Of a stretch of 64,000 nucleotides of DNA, positions 27,901-38,887 are shown one piece after another. The DNA comes from Gymnogyps californianus (lineage: Eukaryota > Chordata > Aves > Accipitriformes > Cathartidae), in contig NC_059486.1 in assembly GCF_018139145.2 (NCBI RefSeq), positions 7,130,001-7,194,000 on the forward strand, read 5' to 3'. A program made the position numbers and the translations under genes. Numbering within the stretch: position 1 is the first letter of the stretch; each line of letters starts with the position of its first letter. Below the pieces are notes generated by a model that searched no databases, was not told where the DNA came from, and was given only the letters and a program-made list of their open reading frames with translations.

Positions 27901-30900
27901 CATGTAAGATAGTCTTCTAGGACATAAACTAATTTGGTAGTACATAAACTCAAAGCATAAGTAATGGCAATTTCTGCTAATGATTTTTTCTAAGCATTGT
28001 CAAACTACTTAAAGCAGAAGAACATTCTGAGTTTTCTAGATGTGAGAGACTAGTAAATCAATTGCATATATTTTTAACTTAAATTCTTATTTCATTGAAG
28101 AGGTGTTATTATTCTTCCTTTTTTGTAAACTTCAGGTTCTGGATGAGATTTCTGAACATGGCATTAGGATTTATCAGCTCCCTGATGCAGATTCTGATGA
28201 AGATGAGGAGTTTAAAGAACAAACCAGAGTTTTAAAGGCAAGTTTCACTCCTAATTTATTATTTTGCTGCAGTAGTTCTTCAAGCCTACAGTATGCTTCA
28301 AGGTACTCTATTCCTTTATAACATGTTGAAAATTCAAGGTTTTTTTGGATGCTGACTCTGAATTATAATCCTTTTTATTCCAGTCTCTGCTTCATCAGGA
28401 TTCCAAATGTAGTGTCGTGACTTTCTTTTCTTTTCTCTTTTAAATGTAAGCAACTGTGATTTGCAGTCTGTTTTCTGACTCAAACCTTTTAACATGCAAG
28501 CAGAGAGAATGTGTGTGTGTTGTGGTTACTATACTAATTAACAACTTTCCTCTTGTTTTATTGAAGTCGTTTCCTCTTTGTGCTGCGATACTTGCAAAGG
28601 TACTTGAACAGTGTATCTGAAATTCTCTCTGTAGCTACTTTAATCTGTATTTTACGTATGTTTCTGTTGGCCATTTTCCATGCATGATGTTATGTCAGAT
28701 GACACATTATGCCCAAACTGTACTTCAACAACAGTCAAGTGTTCCTAAAGCAAAGCGTCATTTCCTTTTGTGTGTCTGTTAAGACAAACTGATCCTAACA
28801 AAACTACAGGTGTTAATAATGAGAGGTTGCATCGCCTAGAATAGGATTTGTTGGTTTTCTGATGTGGAAGGATTTTAGTAGAGTGCATTTGTCAGCATTT
28901 CTTTTCCCCCTCTTCTGTCACTTAAAAGTTTTTGTGCTTTCTTTAAAAGAAAAAAAAACCACAAAAAAAGTAACCAGTCAAAACTCAAAACAGTAACTTG
29001 TTTTGCTGTTTCTCAACTAGGCTAGCATTCCCTTTGCTGTTATTGGATCCAATCAACTTATTGAGGTGAAAGGGAAAAAAATCAGAGGCCGTCTGTATCC
29101 CTGGGGAGTTGTTGAAGTTGAAAATCCAGAGCACAATGATTTCCTTAAACTGCGCACAATGCTGGTGTGAGTAATGGTAAAATTATCCCATCTCCTGTGG
29201 TGATGTAACTGTTACAATGACTAGAGAGTTATAAGAACATGAACTCCTTAATACAAAACTAGCTCTGGTGACACTGTAGAGTGACTATATGTGATAGTTT
29301 TTATGCCTTATGTGAACTGATTTGATGGCTTTACATACAAATTGAAGTTTTCTTATAGTGCAGTGGGTGGGGCAGAGAGGCTTTTAAAATATTACTCAAA
29401 GTGATTGATTAAACTGAAGAGTATTCTAAAGGCAAAGCTCAGTTTTCTTGGTAGTATTGGAAATCCTGTGTAAAACATGATACCTCGCCCTTTTAAGATT
29501 TTATCTGATATGGATGTTCTGCCTGTGTAGATGGTTTTTAGTGATTTTTTTTTTTTTTTTTTTAAATATGTCTCGCTGTTGTTGGAAATTGAATTCTATT
29601 GTGTATTTCTGATTTCAGTCTCTACTGGGCAGGGATTGCCCTCTGCTGGTCATTGGTAGCAAGCGCTTTTTCCTTTTTTTTTTTTTGACAGTTGGAAATT
29701 GTTAGGCAATGTCAGCTGTTATGTGATCCAAGGAGCTCCACCTAGTTCTCAGTTACAAATTATACTTAATAGCACTTAAGAGTAAAAAAATACTTGAGGA
29801 ATTAAAGTATCTTTCTGAATAACTGTCTTTGCAAGGTTCTTAACACTGCAAAGACTGGTATAAACAGCTCCTATAAAGTAATTAGTGAACAAGAGGAGGA
29901 CAGCATACTTTGAGTCTTTGAAGAATATTGGTGAGAGGGCACTTAAGTATGAATTAAAGACCAATAAAAGTGAAAGCAGTGTTCTGGCTAGCTTTATGGC
30001 AGGCTTGATCTGTAAGGATTATTTTTCCAGTAAATACATCCATTATATAAAACAAAAATAGAAGATAAAAGGGTGTTTTTCTTCCCTTTGACAAGAAGAA
30101 CAAAGTGTTCAATAGCCGTTTGCATGTTCTAGAACGCACATGCAGGACCTGCAGGAGGTGACCCAAGATTTGCACTATGAGAACTTCCGTTCGGAGAGGC
30201 TAAAACGAACTGGCAAGTAAGTGTGTGTGTGTGTGCCTTTGGGTTCTGCTGCTTGTGAGTCTCTTCTTTTTCCACTGTGACATTGGTCTGGCTCTTCCTC
30301 CTAACTAATCCCACCTGTAATTAATTATTTCTCATGAGATTTCAATCTACAGAGTTACTGACATTTGTATGAAATCCTCTTCTTGAAGAGGAGTAATATG
30401 TAGCGAAGTGCCGTGCTTACAAACAGCTGTTCTTGATTTTGTATCCATTCCCTTTTCTCTATGCTTTTAATTGGAGTGTGCATAAAGAAGTAGTGGGCTG
30501 CGAGCAAGACAGGTTTTTATTTAATAAAGTCTACTTGTTAAAAATAAACTCTAGTGGGCACTTCTAAATAGGCCCCAGCATATCTGATTAGTTAGCATGT
30601 TGCTTCTCCAGTTATTGCAGGACTGCCATGGTGGCTGTTCTCTTGCTCCTTCATATAGAGCTAGAGAGAGAAGTTTAGACCAAACAATCTTTTTTTGGTA
30701 ATGTGTGTGGGTTTGGGTTTTTTGTTTGTTTTCTTGGTGAGGTTTCTGTCCTTGGCAACTTAATGCAAAAAATCAGCATCTACCTGTGCTGCATCTTTTT
30801 TGATAGCAACTTATTCTTGTCCCCACTTTATTTGTTCTTTAAGTATTCAGCCAAGCATTTTGATCTTAAAGAAGAAAGGAAGTAGCCTACACAGCTTTTT

Positions 30901-33900
30901 AATGGTTGATTTTTTTGTACCATGTATAGATAGTGGAGGGAATCTCTTAATTAGAATAAATGGCAAAAAATCCCCATAGCAGTGAAGAAATTGAATTTTA
31001 AGAAACAGAGTGAATAACAGGAGTCTATGAGGTAAAGATGGCATTTTATAAAAGGGAAGCATGGGTTTAAGAATGTCCTAATTTCCCCTGTGCGGAAGCA
31101 TGTAGACTTTTGTTGTTGTTGTATTAGCTGAAATATGAGCCTTGAATCTGTTCTTGGAGACTTTTACTGCCGTATCTTATACCATCAATGCCTTCTTTTG
31201 TTCAATAGGCCTGTTGAAGAAGAAGTAGTAGACAAGGATAGAATCCTCCAGCAGAAAGAGGCTGAGGTAAGACGGAGCTTCTAAAACTGTTGTTCTTTAA
31301 TATAACATGCTATGTTCCAATTTCAGTATGCTACATCAACTACTGCCTACGGAGTGTAAGATTGGAGTTGTGAAAAATGACAGACCTAATTTGAACAGAC
31401 AAGTTGCCCATACAAAGTGTTTTGTTTATAGTCACTTGCATACTGTGGATGGTAGGTAGCATGTGGACTCTTGGTTGTAGGCAGGGTATTTATCACTTCC
31501 AGTTTGTATGCTAATTTTCCATAAGGATAGCTGCTATTTTTTAAGTATTGAAATCAATTTATGTTTGTCAGCTACCTATGCTGCTTTAAACTTAGTATGT
31601 TGGGGTAGACTGATAGTCTAATGTCATTTCAGATGCGCATGGCTTACCACAAGTATGTTACCAGTAAATTGCTTCTTCTGTCTTGTGGCTATGGAGTAGA
31701 AAAAGGTTGTTGAGTCTTAAAAATCCCATAATATAATTAATGTGCATGTTTTTGCATCCTAATGTTGACTTGCAGCAAAATTCATGGTATTTCTCTTGTA
31801 CCAGTCAACTTATGGATTTAACGTTTTCAATCTCTGATTTCTTACTCTGGTTTCAAGTTATTAGTAGGCCTTTCAACTTAACATTTTTATGCTAAAGGTC
31901 TAAAGATTCAGAGATTTTTAGCCTAGTACTTGAATTCAAGGAGTACACTGCCAATGGTTATGACTGGTTGCATTGTGAAAGCTTAAGACTTGCTGCCAAT
32001 TGGAAGATAGTGGTTTTTTTCTGTTTATTCTTCTTTTATCCAATTCAGCTTGGATCCAAGTCCATAAATGGAGGAAGGCATGATTTAAAAGATCAATGCA
32101 TACATGCAGTGATTTGGAGTAAGAAATAAAAAAACCTACGCGCAGTTTTGTGTGTTTCTGAGGTGAAAGATTCAGACTCCCGTACATGGAAATTTTTGGA
32201 ATATAGTTACTTCAGTCTGTGCACTTCCTTTTTCCTTTATAGCATCCATATTTAAAAATAGCTAACCCTGGTTAGCTATTGGCTAACCCTGGCATGTTGA
32301 CATTAAATAGCAAAAAATTTTCCTAAAAGGAAATGTAGAAGCAGCTGATTATTACCATAACTAGTAGCTAATAATATGAATTACTGGAAATTAAATGAGC
32401 TGCATCTTTATCACTGTATAACTTCATTTTAGCAACATAAGCATACTTGATGGCCATGCACTTATGAGAGTGGAACTTCTGCAAGTATTCTGTACACGAA
32501 TTAACTGCCTCCCATTTACTGATGTGTGTGCGAAACAACAGTAGACCATCAGCTGGTAGCCAGGAATACTAGATGCTTTGAAAATAGCAAGAGCATCGTT
32601 TGGAAATGTTTTGTGGTTTTTTTTTCTTTTTTTTTTCTTCATGCTTCCAAGATCCAGGCAGTAGAGAATTTAAGTCGTAACTGTTTCTCCTGTTATTTGA
32701 ACTATATAAATTGTACATGTCTAGTAGTTAAGTAGAAACTTGAGTATCCTTGTTAGAACTACTTGTCTTAAGGCTTACGTCTGAAAAAATTCTCCTATAA
32801 CCATTTCCCCTGGAAACTTGTTGATATGGCAGGCACATTATTATATACTGGTCTATTCTGACCGCTCTTGTGTGAATGTATCTATAGTATTTTTATATAT
32901 ATATGTGTGTGTGTAAAGTGGTTTTTTATATAATATGGCTAAAGGGATGAAGTCTTGAATTTCTTGGAGGACAGTCTCTGAAAGTTTCCTCTGGGAGTAA
33001 TCGTCTCTGAATAACTGCTGCTGAAGTTGCAGAGGATTAGGTTAGAACTTGAAAAAACAAATAGATTTTTAACTTCTGCGTTCTATTGTCCCAAAGAGAT
33101 CAAGAGGCTTTGCTGAATCTTCTGTAGATAAGCCGGTATGAAATCCCTTCATCTCCGTATCATCCCTGAGGTTCAGACTGAGAAAAGTCTGGGGAGGAAA
33201 GAGGCACAGAGGAAATGGGCTTGCATTCCATGGCCTTTGCAGAGAAAACAAATATCTCTTTCCCCTCCTGTTTTGCATTCCCATCAGTAACGGTGCTTGA
33301 AGTTCTATTTACGGTTTTTGTGAGGTTTATATAACCTTGGAAGGAATGAATGCTTGGGCTAGTGCCAGGATCATCTTTATCAAGGCATCACTTTTGCTAA
33401 ATGATCTTTTATTATGCCAAAGGATGTGGTCCCCAGTTCAGCAATTTGGAATTGCTAATCTGTCATTTTGGATTTATTGCTCAGTCTGGTTGTGCTTTTT
33501 ACTCATTTGCAAGTGATGACCTGTTTTTCTGGGCTGGGAAGTGAAAATAAGAATAAAAGTTAAGAATAAATATCCATGTTCCTTACTGTAAATATGCTGC
33601 AGTTCAGATTATTTTGACGTTGTGGGCACAAACTTGTTTGTAGTGTTGTGCCATATTCTTTCTACTCTGAAAGTATCTCATAATAAAAACCTTTCAAAGT
33701 TTTGAGAGGCAATACTTCCAGAAAAATGTTAAGGCCATGATTACATGAAACAGCAAGGAACAAACTTCCTCTGATTTTTCCAGTGAGCTACCCTGAGGCT
33801 TTGGGCAAATCCCTTTGCTCCACTGTCTTCAGTGGAGTTAGTCAGCAGTAGGCTGAATATAGTAGAATTAATCGCAATGCTGAAATTGTTTTCTCTCTGT

Positions 33901-36900
33901 CCTTCAACTTTCTGAGTGTCTTTAACCCTTTATCAGATGAGATGAAGAACCCTGGTTTAGTATGGGAGTCAGCGTGGGGATAGCCTGCAGTGGCAGGGCT
34001 GCCAGGCTGGGGTCTAGCAGCAGCCCTGCAGGTAGGTGAGGATGTGATGAATGCTTACATGTGCGGGTAACTGCCTGGTATTGCAGGTATTTGTGTGAGT
34101 GTTTTCGTGAAAGATAAGGTGAAAACTTTTATGTGGAGAGACAACGTGACTGCTGATGAAGGCCTGCAGACCTGAGGGAAATAAAAACAGCTCTAAGGTT
34201 ACTTTGTGTTGTGGAATGCTATTGCCTAGTGCAGGGGGAAGGAGGCATGCTTTGTGCAGAATGCTTCAGCCTTCCTCTGTGAAGCGATGTAGTCTCAGTC
34301 CTGGGAGAACATCATGAGAAGAAAACCCTTAGTAAGCAATTAGCAATGGGAATTCCTTGAGAGCTGGAATGAAGAACAACTACTTTTTTTTTTTTTTGAG
34401 TAATTGCTTTTTTTTGTCCTTTTGAGTTGTTCTTTGAGGGAACAATGCTTGCTGCCCATGTAGTGCGATGGCTGTGGCCATAGTGACTTCTGCTATTTAT
34501 AATGTCAATGTGTCCTATGAAAGACATTTATCTTGATGGTAGCCCCTTTCAAATATATAGTAACTTAGGAGTATTTTTCTTGTCTTCAGTTAACAAGATT
34601 AGTTGTACTCTTTGGTATTGGAAGTATTTTTATCCAACAGCAACAGTCATGGGAACATCCTGGTGTACTAGAAAATCCACTGTCTACAGTTTTCCATCTT
34701 GCCCTGTTCTTGCAGCCTCTTTCCTTGTGAACTTTCTTATGTAAAGGCATGGGCAGAAATAATCATACTTGGTGTGGGGAGGAGAAGCGTGTCAGTGGGA
34801 AGCAGATATTGTTCATTTTTTAACATTTCTTTTCCTGTGATATCTGTAGGGTTGTCACTGAAAAGCCACCTGCCTTGTTCAGACAGGAGTAGTACTTGTT
34901 GGTATTCCGGGCAAAACATACTACAGATGAAATCTTGTAGGTAAAGCAAAGCTGTGTATCTGTAGTTTCTGTTAATGGTGTAGAAGCCATTAGGCAGCTG
35001 TATGGTTCACTTTTAACTCTGTAACCTTAACTCTCATTTCAAATGTTTGTTTCCTTTCTGTGTTGCTACAGTAGTTATGTGTAGTCACTACCCAGTAGTT
35101 ACATGAATTTTGAAGTAAATTTTAGTCCTGACATAAGTAAGCTAAGTGGATTTTATACCAAGGTTAAGTTTACTCTTTTGATTTTTGTTATCTGGGAATT
35201 CACAGGAGTTGTTTGTTTTAACAGATTTCCAAACATTGCTTCCTAGCTTCCTTTTCATCATGTGCATTGACCCTATGCTATCATGTTGTAATACCCTTTC
35301 TTTAGGGGATGAATGCAAGTTCCCTGCAGAATGTATTAATGCTGCTTACAAGTGAGAGGGTTTACTGCTGAGCAAGATCAAAGTCGTGGTGTGCTCTTGA
35401 TGCTTGCAATCCACAACAGCGAAGGGAACACGGATGTTGATATTACATCAATTTCAGTCTTTTGTGTGATCTTTTACATTCACCTTTACTAAGAGGAAAG
35501 ATTGTTTCTCTCTATGCAGTAGGTCTAGTAAGGTGAAGACACACGAGTTGTTTTTAGCTTGTATTGTAATGTGTAGGAATGGTTCTTATGTCCTGTCCTC
35601 TACTTGAAGAGGAATTGTGGACAAGACTGACAGGATTACCACTTTGGGTATGATACAGCTTGATTCTTCTTCTTTTTTTTTTTTTTTTTTTTTTTTTAGT
35701 TTTAATTTCAATTTTACACTTGACCTGACAGGATTCTTACTGTGCAAACAATTTTCTCTCCAAGATATTTGTGTGCATTCTCCCTAAGTTCAGTTATTAC
35801 CTCTAACTTTATCCCTGTAGTTATGCAGCCAGGTTTTAGTGTGTGGTATCTATCATTACTCACAGGTGGTCTGCTAAGAATACTGTTACGAAACTGATAG
35901 TTGTGAGTTTGCTTAGTGCTCTTGAGAAGCCACAGTTTTACAGCAGAAAGCAACCATTCTGGATTGTTTGCGTATCAAATGCTCAACAAAAACCAAAACA
36001 AAACACTGATGCAGCCCAGGATGCAGTGAAAAAGGTAGCTGTGCTTGAGTACCTTTTTATTTTTATTTCCTCTTTTTGTTTTTTTGCCAACTTTCCGTAT
36101 GAAAAGGAAACTTCAATGACGACTTATCTACTAATGGCCATAGAAGACAACAATGTGCCTAGGTTTTTTAACAGGTTTTTTTTGTGCCTGAAAGTTTTTC
36201 TGCTGAATCATGCTAAAATAGCTTCAGAAACTTGCCATTATTTAGCAAATGTGTGAGACTAACACTCCACCAGTACATCTCAAAAACACCACATGAAAAT
36301 GGAAAAGGAAAATCTTACAGTCTTAATGTTAGAGCAGAGTAGATCTCCTAGCGCTTTTGTCCTACCTTACATTTGAGTCATATGCAGCATCTGATTTCTT
36401 TCATGGTGTGGGCATATTTTTATCTATTAAGGTTAAGAAAATGTGAGACTCGACGCTGTATTTAAGTCTTAAAATATGATGTTGGCTATTAGCAGAATGC
36501 TGCGTTTGAGCAATCACCATAATACATGTGCAGCAGTATCTTCCCCTGTGATTACTGAATGGTTTCTATTTTGGGAATGTTTCATGGCTCAGCTTGGAGT
36601 GCTCTTGGGAAAGCTGAAGTAGGCAAGCTTCCAAAAAGCTAGTTTTATTCTGATGGTAAATCTGCAGAGAGGCAGTTCAAAAGACCAGGTGTCTTACATT
36701 TTTGCAAGTTGATCTTTGAAACTTTTCTCTTTTCTTGGACCATGGAATCAATGCAACTCTCATTTCTGAGACTTTCTGCTTTTTTTTCCCTCCTTCCTGC
36801 AGCATTATGCCTTCTTTTTGATCAGAAGCTTTTTGTTTTGAGTGTTTAGCAGAAAGATGTAGATGGGTATATAATAATCATTACAGACTTAGCTGTGTCT

Positions 36901-38271
36901 CACAGTGTTCCTGTGTGAATCTCCTTTTGTCAGAGTGTATCTATGCTGCAGTCACAGGAACTTGAATTAGCCTCCACTGAACCCTGTGCTGCTGCAGCAA
37001 GAGGATAAGTATTAGTATATAAGCCAGCTAGTTTTAGGCAAGCTCTGTTCACTCTGCCTATGCTGCAAGCTCTGCACTTCAGTTTCTTACTGTTTCCCAA
37101 ATCTGTATCTGAAGCCAGGCAAGAAGAAGTAATACAGGCATCTGCAGCTAATTTTTCCCTGTTCTGTGATGTTTCTTTCAGCTTTTAAAAAAAAAGAAAA
37201 CAGCTAAAGGGGGAAAAAGCTGGATATATTAAAAACTACACAATTATTCTTAGAACAATGAAAACTTGCTGTACAAGCCTCGGATTATTACCTGATCTCC
37301 AGTTTTAGATTGACTCGTATTTTATACAATGTGCATGGAAATTGCAGCCTATTTCTTTTCCAGTTTGTAAGATAGGGCACTTGCAATTGTGTATGTGGAG
37401 CTTCCCCACCTGCATCTGGAAGGAAATACCTAGTCATTTGTAAACCAAATTAGAGCTATTTGCATATACATTTTGAAAATCTGTGTTAGTGTTTCTTATT
37501 CTTTCTTAGGAACGTTTATTTAAATTAATGTGTTTTTGGGGGGGGAAGCATATATAACTGGCCTTTTATGAGACGGAAATTAACTTAAAGTGTCATAAGA
37601 AAATGCCTTTAAGAAAACAGTTATTCCCGGGAAAGGTCATTGTTTAAATGTAAAATATTGGTGCTTAATATGTTTAGTCTGTCTTTCCAAATTTTGTAAA
37701 CATCTTTCTATTTTGCTTTTGAAGTAGTTTTTAAATTCTGTCTGCTCGTTGAGCTGTTAACTCTGCAAATTTTTAGCAACAATATCTGGTTAGCCACAAG
37801 ATGAGTATTCATACATGATATGATGCTTTGAGCACTTGTATCAGAAAAAAGCTGCTTCAGCTCACTCGAGCAGTGTATCTCTGTACACACATAAAGGGCA
37901 TGTTTTCTTTATTGTAGATTAAATGTTAATTCACAGGTCTGCAAGCTTCAAAAGATGTGGATTTTATTGCTTTATTTTCATTATAAGTATTCTTACAAAT
38001 CTTTTGTGAAAATTAGATGTAATGCATTAAAGAATCTGAGGTGGGAAAAACAAAGTATTCGATCATGTGAATGAATTTAACATTTCCAATTTATAAAGAG
38101 GCAAATCGGATCTGTGTTCTGCCATGGAAGAAAAAGATTTAAAGTTTCCTGGATTTTGCATCCCTCATGAAATTGTTTGAAACGTGTGTGTGTGTCTTAC
38201 AGCTGCGCCGCATGCAGGAGATGATTGCACAGATGCAAGCCCAAATGAGGATGAAGCCTGGTGATGATTAA
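12897..38271 (+). CDS. SEPTIN2: SEPT2-group septin, complete spliced CDS (11 coding exons, 349 aa)
   Basis: GTP-binding cytoskeletal septin. It polymerises with other septins into filaments on actin, microtubules, the plasma membrane, the cleavage furrow and the ciliary base. Exons: 12897-12923, 14044-14143, 15663-15749, 16378-16501, 21341-21475, 21923-22040, 28136-28237, 29021-29166, 30133-30216, 31209-31266, 38203-38271 (1050 nt including TAA); all phases match. Seen in the protein: polybasic RKSVKKG (28-34), P-loop GESGLGKS (43-50), switch-I Thr77, DTPG (100-103), trans-loop His157, AKAD (181-184), GRLYPWG of the septin unique element (254-260), coiled coil about 312-345. An in-frame TGA lies two codons before the ATG, which fixes the start. 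Human SEPT2 has 361 residues. This protein differs from it in the N-terminal 15 residues and ends RMKPGDD, without the Gly-rich tail. It could therefore be a SEPT2-like paralogue rather than the strict orthologue; SEPT2-group identity is near certain. Confidence 0.95.
12924..14043 (+). other. Septin intron 2
   Basis: 1120 bp, GT-AG. Nothing further recognised in it. Confidence 0.85.
14044..14143 (+). CDS. SEPTIN2: Septin exon 3: polybasic region and first beta strand
   Basis: Flanked by cttgtcag and G|GTAAGT. Encodes residues 10-42, including [20 protein letters not shown] and FTLMVV. The basic stretch RKSVKKG corresponds to the phosphoinositide-binding segment before the septin GTPase domain. 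Ends in phase 1, inside the first Gly codon of the P-loop. Confidence 0.97.
14144..15662 (+). other. Septin intron 3
   Basis: 1519 bp, GT-AG. It splits the first Gly codon of the P-loop. No other element recognised. Confidence 0.85.
15663..15749 (+). CDS. SEPTIN2: Septin exon 4: P-loop (G1)
   Basis: Encodes [20 protein letters not shown] (residues 43-62), the Walker A nucleotide-binding loop, and the start of switch I. Residue 66 is Tyr (codon TAT) in PERYIPG, where human SEPT2 has Val. Donor GCAG|GTAAAT. Confidence 0.97.
16378..16501 (+). CDS. SEPTIN2: Septin exon 5: switch I and G3 DTPG
   Basis: Encodes residues 72-112. Thr77 aligns with the catalytic switch-I Thr78 of human SEPT2, so the enzyme is predicted to be GTPase-competent, unlike SEPT6-group septins that lack this Thr. 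DTPGYGD at 100-106 is the G3/switch II motif. Donor TG|GTACGT, phase 2. Confidence 0.97.
16502..21340 (+). other. Septin intron 5
   Basis: 4839 bp, GT-AG. AT-rich with short simple repeats such as (GGT)n near 17605 and (TA)n near 20118. No exon, RNA gene or recognisable transposon seen. Confidence 0.75.
21341..21475 (+). CDS. SEPTIN2: Septin exon 6: ESGLNR and trans-loop
   Basis: Encodes the end of Cys113 through His157. It contains [20 protein letters not shown] and [10 protein letters not shown], the most conserved septin segment after the P-loop. His157 is the trans-loop His that reaches the nucleotide of the partner subunit across the G interface. Acceptor catactacag, donor GG|GTAAGA. 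Confidence 0.97.
21923..22040 (+). CDS. SEPTIN2: Septin exon 7: G4 AKAD
   Basis: Encodes residues 158-197. AKAD (181-184) gives guanine specificity. Followed by [13 protein letters not shown]. Acceptor cttgttggcag after a short 447-bp intron; donor AGA|GTAGGT, phase 0. Confidence 0.97.
22041..28135 (+). other. Septin intron 7
   Basis: 6095 bp, GT-AG. Mostly AT-rich unique sequence. A segment near 26040-26125 is locally richer in CpG than its surroundings and may be a conserved non-coding element. A run of about 17 T lies near 27858-27874. No gene recognised. Confidence 0.7.
28136..28237 (+). CDS. SEPTIN2: Septin exon 8, ending at a GC donor
   Basis: Encodes residues 198-231, [20 protein letters not shown] then [14 protein letters not shown], including the acidic loop typical of the septin 2 group. 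The exon ends AAG|GCAAGT: the only splice junction that keeps frame with exon 9 uses a GC dinucleotide at the intron start. Confidence 0.95.
28238..29020 (+). other. Septin intron 8, GC-AG type
   Basis: 783 bp. Begins GCAAGT and ends tctcaactag. The first six intron bases encode Ala-Ser, the same two residues that open exon 9 (GCT AGC). If retained, the frame runs to a TAA at 28319-28321. Confidence 0.9.
29021..29166 (+). CDS. SEPTIN2: Septin exon 9: septin unique element
   Basis: Encodes residues 232-279 plus two bases of Val280. GSNQLIE (240-246), [20 protein letters not shown] (253-272). Arg255 and Trp259 align with human SEPT2 Arg256 and Trp260, at the guanine pocket and filament interface. 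Donor GT|GTGAGT. Confidence 0.97.
30133..30216 (+). CDS. SEPTIN2: Septin exon 10
   Basis: Encodes the end of Val280 through Lys308: [20 protein letters not shown] and ERLKRTGK. This is the alpha-6 helix region before the C-terminal extension. Acceptor tgttctag; donor AA|GTAAGT, followed directly by a (GT)n run. Confidence 0.97.
31209..31266 (+). CDS. SEPTIN2: Septin exon 11: start of coiled coil
   Basis: Encodes the end of Lys308 through Glu327: [19 protein letters not shown]. The charged linker and heptad start of the C-terminal coiled coil. Differs clearly from the human SEPT2 linker. Donor GAG|GTAAGA, phase 0. Confidence 0.96.
32894..32914. repeat. (TA)n(TG)n microsatellite
   Basis: TATATATATATG followed by TGTGTGTGT within septin intron 11. 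Alternating purine-pyrimidine tract. Confidence 0.8.
35673..35697. repeat. Poly(T) run of about 25
   Basis: Uninterrupted T tract in intron 11. Read on the minus strand it is a poly(A) run with ATTAAA about 10 bases before it, which resembles the 3' end of a retroposed transcript; see findings. Confidence 0.8.
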
Positions 38272-38296
38272 GATGCTTAACATCTGGATGCATCAG
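38203..38296 (+). CDS. SEPTIN2: Septin exon 12: coiled-coil C-terminus, stop codon and start of 3'UTR
   Basis: Acceptor gtgtgtcttacag. Encodes residues 328-349, [17 protein letters not shown] then KPGDD, with TAA at 38269-38271. The Met/Gln heptads continue the coiled coil. The protein ends about 12 residues sooner than human SEPT2. A donor CAG|GTATGA follows only 25 nt after the stop, so a spliced 3'UTR is likely. Confidence 0.93.
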
Positions 38297-38881
38297 GTAT
38301 GACTTTTTTGACTTCTCTTACATAAGATTTTCACAATGATTGTTGTTAATTTTGCACTTTGGACTTGCTTTTACAGTACTTACAGAAAAAATTGAGTGAT
38401 GTTCTGGGTAGACTAGGAAAAAATCTATCCAGATGTTACCTTTCCAGCTGTTTTTAAGACCTGTAAATGCTTATCTTTAGTGCCTTATTTTTGGATCATG
38501 CGGCTTTGTTTCTGTTAGCAAAAGCTGCTCAGAAAATTAATTTGACTATATATAAACAAAAGTTAGGGTGTTTTGGAGTATGTAGGCTGCTGAATTTATA
38601 GCATTTTTTTCAAAGAACCAAACAATTTTAGACAAACTGGTTACGTGTACTGAATACAGACTCCCTTGATGTCATATATCATATATTAGGTGGGATCAGA
38701 GTGAGTGAAGAAAAAAAATTCTTGTAGCAAATATTCATGCTTTCTTCAGAATGCAGCTCTTCTGGCATAATTTTTTTTAAATGCAAGAATGAAAAATAGA
38801 AGGATATGAGGAGTCTTGTTGCTTAATACTTCAGTTTAATACTCTAGTTGTGATTGCTGGTCTTCTGGAATGTAAAGCTTG

Positions 38882-38887
38882 AATAAA
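38882..38887 (+). promoter_or_regulatory. Candidate proximal poly(A) signal
   Basis: AATAAA about 610 nt after the stop codon. It would serve an unspliced 3'UTR isoform if the donor at 38297 is skipped. A second AATAAA lies at 39027-39032. Confidence 0.35.

Larger units (their letters stand above)
31267..38202 (+). other. Septin intron 11
   Basis: 6936 bp, GT-AG. Contains a 10-bp perfect hairpin at 32257-32280, a (TA)n(TG)n tract at 32894-32914, a 10-bp inverted repeat at 33993-34029 and a 25-T run at 35673-35697. The acceptor tract is itself a (GT)n run. No exon recognised. Confidence 0.75.

Noticed and set aside
28103..28321. 72-codon frame across exon 8
   Set aside because: Not a separate gene: it is septin exon 8 read into flanking intron on both sides.
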